Source: Musa acuminata AAA Group
Taxonomy: Eukaryota; Streptophyta; Magnoliopsida; Zingiberales; Musaceae
Assembly: GCF_036884655.1 (NCBI RefSeq)
Contig: NC_088345.1
Span: 33,543,501-33,607,500 of the forward strand
Direction of reading: 5' to 3'
Length of the DNA: 64,000 nucleotides
Part shown: positions 32,314-42,957 of the stretch, in pieces
Layout of the letters: the number at the start of each line of letters is the position of its first letter
Position numbering within the stretch: position 1 is the first letter of the stretch
Notes under the pieces: generated by a model
What the model saw: only the letters and a program-made list of their open reading frames with translations
What the model was told of the DNA's origin: nothing
Databases searched by the model: none
Translations under genes and position numbers: made by a program

Positions 32314-32478
32314 TGTCACGACCCGAGTCTGATGAGCTAACTGGCCAATAACTCCATTTTGGTCCTCAACGGTGGACCAAAATGCTTAAGCGGGAGGTTA
32401 CGTAGTACACTCATCAGGCCCTTATAAGCTAATCATACACATTCCCCACTTCTGATGTGGGACTAATGGGATATTACA
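32314..32478 (-). repeat. 165 bp LTR serving as Gypsy 5' LTR and first TRIM LTR
   Basis: From TGTAATATCCC (32478) to GGGTCGTGACA (32314) on the minus strand. On its left is the Gypsy leader with primer site and gag; on its right is the 197 bp TRIM interior with a polypurine end. One LTR therefore serves both. It contains a TTATAAGGGCC TATA-like site and, in this copy, a nearly complete hairpin. Confidence 0.85.
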
Positions 32479-32750
32479 CTATCCCCAACTCAATTAGCTT
32501 GACATCCTCGTCAAGGTCGAACATAACCCAGATCGAACCCTAACATAGTGCATGTGAGGTTTAACTCAGTGGTGGCTCCACGCCGTGATGAGTTCTCTGA
32601 CTCCATCCACGGGTAGCCCTTTCCTACTACAGCCCTCTCAACCTGCCCTAATGCTAGGTCGGCTCTGATACCAAATGTCACGACTCGGGTCTGATGAGCT
32701 AACTAGCCAATAACTCCATTTTGGTCCTCAACGGCGGACCAAAATGCTTA

Positions 32751-32903
32751 ACAGTAGATGCAACAGGAGAACCAGATGATCTCGTCATACTCGCTTCCTA
32801 AAACATCAAAAGAACATTTGCTTTGATCAATCTCTAAATAATAGTCAATAAACCTCAAAAAAGAATATTCTTAGTGATTCTCAAATCATGCTCTGATACC
32901 ACC
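32751..32903 (-). repeat. Copy of the Gypsy leader and gag start inside the TRIM array (1)
   Basis: 153 bp matching 32161-32313: the first ~13 gag codons including the ATG, the leader and the primer site. On its outer side it joins directly to an LTR cut after AAAATGCTTA. Confidence 0.88.
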
Positions 32904-33283
32904 TATCACGACCCGGGTCTGATGAGCTAACTGGCCAATAACTCCATTTTGGTCCTCAACGTTGGACCAAAATGCTTAAACGGTCTGATGTGGGACTAAT
33001 GGGATATTACACTATCCCCAACTCAATTAGCTTGACATCCTCGTCAAGGTCGAACATAACCCAGATCGAACCCTAACATAGTGCATGTGAGGTTTAACTC
33101 AGTGGTGGCTCCACGCCGTGATGAGTTCTCTGACTCCATCCACGGGTAGCCCTTTCCTACTACAGCCCTCTCAACCTGCCCTAATGCTAGGTCGGCTCTG
33201 ATACCAAATGTCACGACTCGGGTCTGATGAGCTAACTAGCCAATAACTCCATTTTGGTCCTCAACGGCGGACCAAAATGCTTA

Positions 33284-33436
33284 ACAGTAGATGCAACAGG
33301 AGAACCAGATGATCTCGTCATCCTCGCTTCCTAAAACATCAAAAGAACATTTGCTTTGATTAATCTATAAATAATAGTCAATAAACCTCAAAAAAGAATA
33401 TTCTTAGTGATTCTCAAATCATGCTCTGATACCACC
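33284..33436 (-). repeat. Copy of the Gypsy leader and gag start inside the TRIM array (2)
   Basis: A second 153 bp copy with the same left breakpoint, 533 bp from the first. The identical breakpoint shows that both arose from one chimeric unit that was then duplicated. Confidence 0.88.
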
Positions 33437-34793
33437 TGTCACGACCCGGGTCTAATGAGCTAACTGGCCAATAACTCCATTTTGGTCCTCAACGGAGGAC
33501 CAAAATGCTTAAGCGGGAGGTTACGTAGTACACTCATCATGCCCTTATAAGCTAATCATACACATTCCCCACTTCTGATGTGGGACTAATGGGATATTAC
33601 ACTATCCCCAACTCAATTAGCTTGACATCCTCGTCAAGGTCGAACATAACCCAGATCGAACCCTAACATAGTGCATGTGAGGTTTAACTCAGTGGTGGCT
33701 CCACGCCGTGATGAGTTCTCTGACTCCATCCACGGGTAGCCCTTTCCTACTACAGCCCTCTCAACCTACCCTAATGCTAGGTCGGCTCTGATACCAAATG
33801 TCACGACCGTTGAGGACCAAAATGCTTAAGCGGGAGGTTACGTAACCCAACTCAATTACACTATCCCCAACTCAATTAGCTTGACATCCTCGTCAAGGTT
33901 GAACATAACCCAGATCGAACCCTAACATAGTGCATGTGAGGTTTAACTCAGTGGTGGCTCCACGCCGTGATGAGTTCTCTGACTCCATCCACGGGTAGCC
34001 CTTTCCTACTACAGCCCTCTCAACCTACCCTAATGCTAGGTCGGCTCTGATACCAAATGTCACGACCGTTGAGGACCAAAATGCTTAAGCGGGAGGTTAC
34101 GTAACCCAACTCAATTACACTATCCCCAACTCAATTAGCTTGACATCCTCGTCAAGGTTGAACATAACCCAGATCGAACCCTAACATAGTGCATGTGAGG
34201 TTTAACTCAGTGGTGGCTCCACGCCGTGATGAGTTCTCTGACTCCATCCACGGGTAGCCCTTTCCTACTACAGCCCTCTCAACCTTCCCTAATGCTAGGT
34301 CGGCTCTGATACCAAATGTCACGACTCGGGTCTGATGAGCTAACTAGCCAATAACTCCATTTTGGTCCTCAACGGCGGACCAAAATGCTTAAGCGGGAGG
34401 TTACGTAGTACACTCATCAGGCCCTTATAAGATAATCACACACATTCCCCACTTCCGATGTGGGACTAATGGGATATTACACTATCCCCAACTCAATTAG
34501 CTTGACATCCTCGTCAAGGCCCGACATATCCCAGATCGAACCCTAGCATAGTGCATGTGAGGTTTAACTCAGTGGTGGCTCCACGCCGTGATGAGTTCTC
34601 TGACTCCATCCACGGGTAGCCCTTTCCTACTGCAGCCCTCTCACCCTGCCCTAATGCTAGGTCGGCTCTGATACCAAATGTCACGACCCGGGTCTGATGA
34701 GCTAACTAGCCAATAACTCCATTTTGGTCCTCAACGGCGGACCAAAATGCTTAAGCGGCAGGTTACGTAGTACACTCATCAGGCCCTTATAAG

Positions 34794-34851
34794 AAATCAT
34801 AATCCTCATCTTTTCATCGATTGAGTTATGATCAATTTAGAGAACTAAATT
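34794..34851 (+). pseudogene. pol: End of pol of a plus-strand Gypsy element
   Basis: About 58 bp matching the last codons of the minus-strand pol (YPxLFID...INLE) and the trailer before the polypurine tract. It joins a TRIM LTR at its left, so the rest of this element is missing. Confidence 0.75.
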
Positions 34852-34875
34852 TTCTTTTAAGGGGGGGGGGGAGAG
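34852..34875 (+). other. Polypurine tract of the plus-strand Gypsy element
   Basis: TTTTAA, then a run of G and GAGAG, directly before TGTAATATCCC. It is homologous to the tract at 27749-27766. Confidence 0.82.
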
Positions 34876-35039
34876 TGTAATATCCCTCACTTTTGAAAAT
34901 TTATTAATAAGGATTTATATGTAAATTTGAGGACCTATATGTAAATATAAAAATTTCAAGGACTAAACAGCTAAGTTATAAAATGAAAAGAAAATAAAGA
35001 AAACCGAAAATTTCGATTTTATCCCACCGCCTCCCATGC

Positions 35040-36365
35040 ACTCTCTGTTTCTTTCGAGAAACAGAGAGGAGCAGTGGGGCGTAAGGAGAGAAGAAAGAAG
35101 AAGAAGAGGGAAAAGAAGAGAGAAGGGAAGAAGAAGAAGAAGAAGAAGAGAGGAGGATAGCTGCGGCAAGGCTGCAGCGAGGAGGTGTGTGGCGTTGGGG
35201 AGGAAAAGGGAAGAGGAGAAGAAGAGAAGGAGAAGAAGAGGGAAAATAGAGGGACGAGGGAGAGGAGCGGGAGGTGGCAGTAGCTAGGGCTGCAGCACCT
35301 CTGTTTCCTGCAGGTGGAAACAGAGGAGAGGTGTGGGGCGTTCGAAGAGGAGAAGAAGAAGAAGAGGAAGAGAAGAAGAAGAGGAAGCAGGAGAAGAGGT
35401 TGTGATACCTCTATTTCCTGCAGAGGAAACAAAGGAGAGGGTGTGTGTGACGCCGGGGAAGAAGGGGCTGCAGCTGCGGCGATGGCAGCTGCAGCTGGAA
35501 GAGAAGAAGAAGAGGAAGATGAGCAGGGGAGGAAGGAGAGGTTACGGCCGTGGCTGCGGCCGCGACTGCAGCAGTTGCAGCGGGGAGAGAAGAAGAAGAA
35601 AGGAAGGAGAAGGAAGAGGAGAAGGGAAAGAAGTAGCTGCGGTTGCGGCAGTGGCAGCTGCAGCTATGGCAGGGAAAGAGGAAGAGAAAGGAAGAAGGGA
35701 AGGAGAGGAAGAAGAGAAGGGAAAGAAGGGGCTGCGGCTGCGGCGATGGCAGCTGCAGTTGGAAGAGAAGAAGGAGAAGAAGATGAGCAGGGGAGGAAGA
35801 AGAGGCTGTGGCCGTGGCTGAGGCTGCGACTGCAGCAGTGCAGCTGGGAAAGAAGAGAAGGAAAGGAAGAAGAAGAGAATGGAAAAGGGAAGAAGAGAGG
35901 AAGAGGAGAAGGGGAGGCAGCTGTGGCAGTGGCAGTTGCAGCTGGAAGAGAAGGAGAGAAAATAGAGCAGGGGAGGAAGAAGAGGCTGCGGCTGTGGTGG
36001 CTGCGGCCATGGCTGCGACTGCGGCTGCGGCAGTTGCAGCTGGGAAAGAAAAGAAATGAAAGGGGAAAAAGGGGCTGCGGACGGGATTGCGGCTGCAGTG
36101 GCAGCGACTGCATATGCAGTAGTTATGTCTGCGAGAGAAGGGAGCAAGGAAGTAGTACAGTGGAAGGGGCTGCGGTCATGGCTATGACTGTGGTAGTGGC
36201 AGCAGCGATGGCTGCGACAACTATGTTTGAAAAAGAAAACGAAGGAATGAGAGTAAGAGAGAGCAGGTGGCTATGTCTCTATGTTATGCATGAGCTGCAA
36301 TTGTGGAGGAAAAAGAAAAGATGTGTAGAAAACGAAACAGAGAGAGAGGACACGGAGGAAAAGTA
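35040..36365 (+). repeat. GA-rich low-complexity tract with CTGCGGC modules
   Basis: Over 1.3 kb of GAAGAAGAGG-type purine runs alternating with GCTGCGGCTGCGGC/GTGGCAGCTGCAG modules. Long frames on both strands (up to 350 codons; E/K/R/G/A-rich on plus, S/P/L/Q-rich on minus) result from the absence of stop triplets in such sequence. They show no domain and are not annotated as genes. Confidence 0.85.
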
Positions 36366-37299
36366 GAAGGATTTGGGCTGGCACATTCTTTGGATCTTCG
36401 GATCGAAATCTTTGAAAGGCAAGTGTTCCTATCCTTCCTATTGCAAGCTTTCTATCTTTCCTATTGCAAGTGTCCTGATCTTTACTTACTGCAACTTTAT
36501 CTCTACATTTGTTTTGAATATGAGGAACTTTGAATTGTTCTAGCCTTTCTTTTGATATATCTCTTGTTTAGACGTAACGATTCGAATCTGTGCAACTTCT
36601 GATATTCTGACCTTTTGATACTGATCTGCCTGCAAGTCGATGTTGGAAACTTCGATTCATACGAGTCTTGTTTTATCTGAAAACAAATTGAAATATCTTT
36701 CTAATGATATATTTCTGAGTAAATTGGAGCACAATTGATAGTTTGAATCATTTGTTCAATGTGCCTCTTGAATTCTGCCAGAAATCGAGCTTTGGTCAAT
36801 TTCGTATATTCTGGTTTCATTTCTTTGGAAATTGACATTCTTTAGCTTTCTTATTCAATTGAGCTAATATGATTGCTTGGAATCCCTGTATACCCTTGCT
36901 TTCATTTCATTCCAAATCTGAATACAATTGTGAGATATTTGTTCCTTGCATCGTATTGTCTCGATAAGGCACATGTATGTTTTGTTGTTCCGCGTGTGCT
37001 TCCGATATATGCTAATTATTGTTAAAACTGCCCTCTTGTACTCTGGTGTTTGTGGGATTGTCTGGACCTTTGCCAGAAAAGGTAAAGGGTATGTGCTTAG
37101 AGCCAGCGATGCTCTAGATTATGTCTGGTGGTCATTCAGAAATGGATGAATCACGTTCTGTTTGAGATCCCACTACACCTTCTGTTTGTTTGATATGATA
37201 TCCAGAGCTTTGGTTATGTGTTTCTGTACATGCTTTGGATAAGAATGATATGAATGCAACGTCAAAGACGACGTTTGAGCTTCTGTTTGGTATTTGTTA

Positions 37300-37570
37300 T
37301 TGATATGCTCCGAAATGTTCCATATGCCATTGATATGATCCGGAACATTTCATACGCCATTGATAAGCTCCGAAATGTTTCATTTGTTATTGATATGCTC
37401 CGAAAAATTTCATATGCCTTTGTTATGCTCCAAAATGTTTCATTTGTTATTGATAAGCTCCGAAACATTTCATATGCCTTTGTTATGCTCCGAAATGTTT
37501 CATTTGCTATTGTTATGCTCTAAATGTTTCATTTGTCATTGATATGCTTCGGAACATTTCATACGCTATT
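37300..37570 (+). repeat. Short tandem repeat in the Gypsy LTR
   Basis: About nine imperfect copies of a 29-31 bp unit around GATATGCTCCGAAATGTTTC and CATTTGTTATT/CATATGCCTTTG, with two alternating versions. Confidence 0.85.
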
Positions 37571-38281
37571 GGTATGCTCCAATTACTCTATGCTCCATTT
37601 GTTATGAACCAAATATGTTTTGAATGACATGACACATATGATTTTGTATCTAATGAGATGGTATCCTTGAGAATTCTTGTATTCTGCCTTGCATTATGAT
37701 ATCTTACTTGTTTGAAATTGTTCCTTTTGTTCTGAATATGCTTTGTTACTTGCTGAGCTGTTTTTAGCTCACTCCGTTGTTATATAAATCTTTCAGGTCA
37801 GCTCGTTACTCTTTGAGATGTTTGAATTGGGCTGAGGCAGTGGAGAGCTATTTAGAATTATGGGCAAGTCTTGTTGGTTGTTATGCTATTATTGTATAAG
37901 CATATTTTGTATGTAATGAAATGTTGTTGATGAATCGAAATGGATATACTGTGTAAAAGTGTTAGAAGATCTCTCTTATTTGGAATTTCGGAATGTTAAG
38001 TCTAATTTATGACGATATGAACTTGTGGTGAATAGTTGGAGTTTTGATTGTATAATTTATTTAGCTGGTGGATTTATAAATGTTGTTCATGTTTGTCAAG
38101 TTGGCTTGGGTTACCATAAATGTGAATTATCGAGTGATGTGATATATGATTATAAACTGCACAGGTTTTATAGATGCGAATTTGATAGAATGTTTTCAGT
38201 GTCCTCAAATGTTAGTTTGGATCCTGGATTGGTTTGTGTTGAAAGTTTTAAATATCATGGATATTTTGAGGGGGCGTGACA

Positions 38282-38800
38282 GAGGTGGTTTGAGGATTAC
38301 TGAAATATTTGATATGTTGACGTGCAAAATATATTGAGGTCTAATGAACTATAGTGATTAGTGGAAATTTTCTTTGATGCATTTTAGGAATCTGGGATGA
38401 TGAGGACATTTAGTCCTCCTATTTCATTTGTTTCTGATTAATTAAGGGGAATGAAAGGATTGATTGGGGATATTGAATCAGAGTGGCGCAGCAGAAGCAT
38501 GATGAACCTAATTTCATTGGTGGTAGAAAAAAATGGATGATGCAAATGGAGAAGATATTTGATATACAAAATTGTTCTAATGATCAAAAGATTTCTTTTG
38601 CTACCTTATATTGGAAGTAGAGGCTAATTATTATTGGCAACAATGAAAAGAATTTATGAAGATATATGGCAAAAATGATAAGGATAAGTTTAGCAATAAA
38701 AATATGATTGGAAATGAATCAGAAAGTAATAACAAGAGGGTTAAGACATTTGGATTTGAAATCGGAAGTCACCACAAAAGACTCAATCATGTGTGAATTG
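38282..38800 (+). pseudogene. gag: Degenerate Gypsy leader and gag remnant, plus strand
   Basis: After the LTR end comes GAGGTGG, where the primer site TATCAGAGC has been deleted, then leader text (TTTGAGGATTACT) like that of the minus-strand element. From about 38500 it matches gag in broken frames: KWMMQMEKIFDIQN (near 38530-38575) and a basic segment NESESNNKRVKTFGFE (near 38715-38760), compared with RWMMQIEKIFDAL and NEYEASNKRFKTSGFE in the minus-strand gag. Many stops; a fossil. Confidence 0.75.
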
Positions 38801-39060
38801 CAAGTTCCCTGATCGTTTCTCCAATAATTGCTCTGATATTTCTTATTGCAAGTTTCCCGCTTATTTCGATCCTTTCTATTGCAAATGTTTCGATCCTTTC
38901 TATTGCAAGTTTCCTGATCGTTTCTCCTGTAATTGTTCTAATATTTCCTATTGCAAGTATCCTAATCTTTTATCACTGTCATTTTTATCTCTACATTTGC
39001 TTTGAATATGAGGAACTTTGAATTGTTCTAGCCTTGCATTAGATATATCTCCTGTTTGAC
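38800..39060 (+). repeat. CTATTGCAAG-type repeats and copy of an LTR segment
   Basis: Several copies of a TATTGCAAGTTTCCTGATC-like unit, then about 90 bp (38985-39055) nearly identical to part of the 3.4 kb LTR at 36500-36575 (TTGAATATGAGGAACTTTGA). It is probably a displaced piece of that LTR. No gene. Confidence 0.7.
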
Positions 39061-39605
39061 CTCCCGCTTAAGTATTTTGGTCCGCCGTTGAGGACCAAAA
39101 TGGAGTTATTGGCCAGTTAGCTCATCAGACCCGGGTCGTGACATTTGGTATCAGAGCCGACCTAGCATTAGGGCAGGGTGAGAGGGCTGCAGTAGGAAAG
39201 GGCTACCCGTGGATGGAGTCAGAGAACTCATCACGGCGTGGAGCCACCACTGAGTTAAACCTCACATGCACTATGCTAGGGTTCGATCTAGGATATGTCG
39301 GGCCTTGACGAGAAATGTGTAATATCCCATTAGTCCCACATCGGAAGTGGGGAATGTGTGTGATTAGCTTATAAGGGCCTAATGAGTGTACTACGTTACC
39401 TCCCGCTTAAGCATTTTGGTCCGCCGTTGAGGACCAAAATGGAGTTATTAGCCAGTTAGCTCATCAGACCCGGGTCGTGACATTTGGTATCATCATCACG
39501 GCGTGGAGCCACCACTGAGTTAAACCTCACATGCACTATGCTAGGGTTCGATCTGGGATATGTCGGGCCTTGACGAGGACATCAAGCTAATTGAGTTGGG
39601 GATAA

Positions 39606-40132
39606 TGTAATATCTCATTAGTCCCACATCGGAAGTGGAGAATGTGTGTGATTAGCTTATAAGGGCTTGATGAGTGTACTACGTTACCTCCCACCTAAGC
39701 ATTTTGGTCCGCCGTTGAGGACCAAAATGGAGTTATTGGCCAGTTAGCTCATCAGACCCGGGTCGTGACATTTGGTATCAGAGCCGACCTAGCATTAGGG
39801 CAGGGTGAGAGGGCTGCAGTAGGAAAGGGCTACCCGTGGATGGAGTCAGAGAACTCATCACGGCGTGGAGCCACCACTGAGTTAAACCTCACATGCACTA
39901 TGCTAGGGTTCGATCTGGGATATGTCGGGCCTTGACGAGGACATCAAGCTAATTGAGTTGGGGATAATGTAATATCTCATTAGTCCGACATCGGAAGTGG
40001 AGAATTTGTGTGATTAGCTTATAAGGGCCTGATGAGTGTACTACGTTACCTCCCACTTAAGCATTTTGGTCCGCCGTTGAGGACCAAAATAGAGTTATTG
40101 GCCAGTTAGCTCATCAGACCCGGGTCGTGACA
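39606..40132 (+). mobile_element. Representative complete TRIM unit, 527 bp
   Basis: LTR 39606-39770 (165 bp), interior 39771-39967 (197 bp) and LTR 39968-40132 (165 bp). The interior begins TTTGGTATCAGAGCCG (primer site) and ends GAGTTGGGGATAA (short polypurine end). There is no coding capacity, so any movement would depend on proteins from another element; the Gypsy relatives here share its LTR ends. Confidence 0.87.
39697..39727. other. Hairpin in the TRIM LTR (representative)
   Basis: CATTTTGGTCC, nine loop bases, then GGACCAAAATG: a perfect 11 bp inverted repeat. It occurs in nearly every full or partial LTR of both arrays, therefore dozens of times. Confidence 0.9.
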
Positions 40133-42801
40133 TTTGATATCAGAGCCGACCTAGCATTAGGGCAGGGTGAGAGGGCTGCAGTAGGAAAGGGCTACCCATG
40201 GATGGAGTCAGAGAACTCATCACGGCGTGGAGCCACCACTGAGTTAAACCTCACATGCACTATGCTAGTTGTCGGGCCTTGACGAGGAATGTGTAATATC
40301 CCATTAGTCCCACATCGGAAGTGGGGAATGTGTGTGATTAGCTTATAAGGGCCTTATGAGTGTACTACGTAACCTCCCGCTTAAGCATTTTGGTCCGCCG
40401 TTGAGGACCAAAATGGCACATGCACTATGCTAGGGTTCGATCTGGGATAGTGCACTATGCTAATGTGTAATATCCCATTAGTCCCACATCGGAAGTGGGG
40501 AATGTGTGTGATTAGCTTATAAGGGCCTTATGAGTGTACTACGTAACCTCCCACCTAAGCATTTTGGTCCGCCGTTGAGGACCAAAATGGAGTTATTGGC
40601 CAGTTAGCTCATCAGACCCGGGTCGTGACATTTGGTATCAAAGCCGACCTAGCATTAGGGCAGGGTGAGAGGGCTGCAGTAGGAAAGGGCTACCCGTGGA
40701 TGGAGTCAGAGAACTCATCACGGCGTGGAGCCACCACTGAGTTAAACCTCACATGCACTATGCTAGGGTTCGATCTGGGATATGTCGGGCCTTGACGAGG
40801 ACATCAAGCTAATTGAGTTGGGGATAATGTAATATCTCATTAGTCCCACATCGGAAGTGGAGAATGTGTGTGATTAGCTTATAAGGGCCTGATGAGTGTA
40901 CTACTCATTAGTCCCACATCGGAAGTGGAGAATGTGTGTGATTAGCTTATAAGGGCCTGATGAGTGTACTACGTTACCTCCCACCTAAGCATTTTGGTCC
41001 GCCGTTGAGGACCAAAATGGAGTTATTGGCCAGTTAGCTCATCAGACCCGGGTCGTGACATTTGGTATCAAAGCCGACCTAGCATTAGGGCAGGGTGAGA
41101 GGGCTGCAGTAGGAAAGGGCTACCCGTGGATGGAGTCAGAGAACTCATCACGGCGTGGAGCCACCACTGAGTTAAACCTCACATGCACTATGCTAGGGTT
41201 CGATCTGGGATATGTCGGGCCTTGACGAGGACATCAAGCTAATTGAGTTGGGGATAATGTAATATCTCATTAGTCCCACATCGGAAGTGGAGAATGTGTG
41301 TGATTAGCTTATAAGGGCCTGATGAGTGTACTACTCATTAGTCCCACATCGGAAGTGGAGAATGTGTGTGATTAGCTTATAAGGGCCTGATGAGTGTACT
41401 ACGTTACCTCCCAATTAAGCATTTTGGTCCGCCGTTGAGGGCCAAAATAGAGTTATTGGCCAGTTGGCCTGATGAGTGTACTACGTTACCTCCCAATTAA
41501 GCATTTTGGTCCGCCGTTGAGGGCCAAAATAGAGTTATTGGCCAGTTAGCTCATCAGACCCGGGTCGTGACATTTGGTATCAGAGCCGACCTAGCATTAG
41601 GGCAGGGTGAGAGGGCTGCAGTAGGAAAGGGCTACCCGTGGATGGAGTCAGAGAACTCATCACGGCGTGGAGCCACCACTGAGTTAAACCTCACATGCAC
41701 TATGCTAGGGTTCGATCTAGGATATGTCGGGCCTTGACGAGGAATGTGTAATATCCCATTAGTCCCACATCGGAAGTGGGGAATGTGTGTGATTAGCTTA
41801 TAAGGGCCTTATGAGTGTACTACGTAACCTCCCGCTTAAGCATTTTGGTCCGCCGTTGAGGACCAAAATGGCACATGCACTATGCTAGGGTTCGATCTGG
41901 GATAGTGCACTATGCTAATGTGTAATATCCCATTAGTCCCACATCGGAAGTGGGGAATGTGTGTGATTAGCTTATAAGGGCCTTATGAGTGTACTACGTA
42001 ACCTCCCACCTAAGCATTTTGGTCCGCCGTTGAGGACCAAAATGGAGTTATTGGCTAGTTAGCTCATCAGACCCGGGTCGTGACCTTTGGTATCAAAGCC
42101 GACCTAGCATTAGGGCAGGGTGAGAGGGCTGCAGTAGGAAAGGGCTACCCGTGGATGGAGTCAGAGAACTCATCACGGCGTGGAGCCACCACTGAGTTAA
42201 ACCTCACATGCACTATGCTAGGGTTCGATCTGGGATATGTCGGGCCTTGACGAGGACATCAAGCTAATTGAGTTGGGGATAATGTAATATCTCATTAGTC
42301 CCACATCGGAAGTGGAGAATGTGTGTGATTAGCTTATAAGGGCCTGATGAGTGTACTACGTTACCTCCCACTTAAGCATTTTGGTCCGCCGTTGAGGACC
42401 AAAATAGAGTTATTGGCCAGTTAGCTCATCAGACCCGGGTCGTGACATTTGGTATCAGAGCCGACCTAGCATTAGGGCAGGGTGAGAGGGCTGCAGTAGG
42501 AAAGGGCTACCCGTGGATGGAGTCAGAGAACTCATCACGGCGCGGAGCCACCACTGAGTTAAACCTCACATGCACTATGCTAGGGTTCGATCTGGGATAT
42601 GTCGGGCCTTGACGAGGACATCAAGCTAATTGAGTTGGGGATAATGTAATATCTCATTAGTCCCACATCGGAAGTGGAGAATGTGTGTGATTAGCTTATA
42701 AGGGCCTAATGAGTGTACTACGTTACCTCCCACTTAAGCATTTTGGTCCGCCGTTGAGGACCAAAATAGAGTTATTGGCCAGTTAGCTCATCAGACCCGG
42801 G

Positions 42802-42957
42802 TCGTGACATTTGGTATCAGAGCCGACCTAGCATTAGGGCAGGGTGAGAGGGTCGTGACATTTGGTATCAGAGCCGACCTAGCATTAGGGCAGGGTGAGA
42901 GGGTCGTGACATTTGGTATCAGAGCCGACCTAGCATTAGGGCAGGGTGAGAGGGCTG
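42802..42957 (+). repeat. 52 bp micro-tandem inside a TRIM unit
   Basis: The first ~52 bp after the LTR end (GTCGTGACATTTGGTATCAG to GGGTGAGAGG) is repeated three times in a row; twice at 43482-43585. It creates extra primer sites without LTRs. Confidence 0.88.

Larger units (their letters stand above)
32314..34793 (-). mobile_element. Minus-strand tandem array of TRIM-like elements with shared LTRs
   Basis: Six 197 bp interiors (32479-32675, 33012-33208, 33602-33798, 33861-34057, 34120-34316, 34482-34678) separated by single LTRs. Full LTRs are 165 bp (32314, 33437, 34317); others are shortened to about 62-115 bp. Each interior starts with a tRNA-Met-type primer site (TGGTATCAGAGC) and ends in GTTGGGGATAG before the next LTR. 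A terminal-repeat retrotransposon in miniature would thus be 527 bp. Two units carry an extra 153 bp Gypsy leader. No protein coding. Confidence 0.85.
34876..38281 (+). repeat. 3.4 kb LTR of the plus-strand Gypsy element
   Basis: Starts TGTAATATCCC after the polypurine tract and ends GGGGGCGTGACA, followed by a leader-like sequence; this gives 3,406 bp. It contains a GA/GC-rich low-complexity tract (35040-36365), an ordinary AT-rich part (36366-37250), a short tandem repeat (37300-37570) and a TATA-poor 3' part. With a pol end on its left and a gag leader on its right, it is one LTR shared by two broken element halves. No host gene seen in it. Confidence 0.75.

Noticed and set aside
35036..36366. 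Frames of up to 350 codons rich in E/K/R/G/A (plus) or S/P/L/Q (minus)
   Set aside because: Low-complexity GAAGAAG and GCTGCGG sequence contains few stop triplets. Overlapping long frames in several phases show that none is selected.
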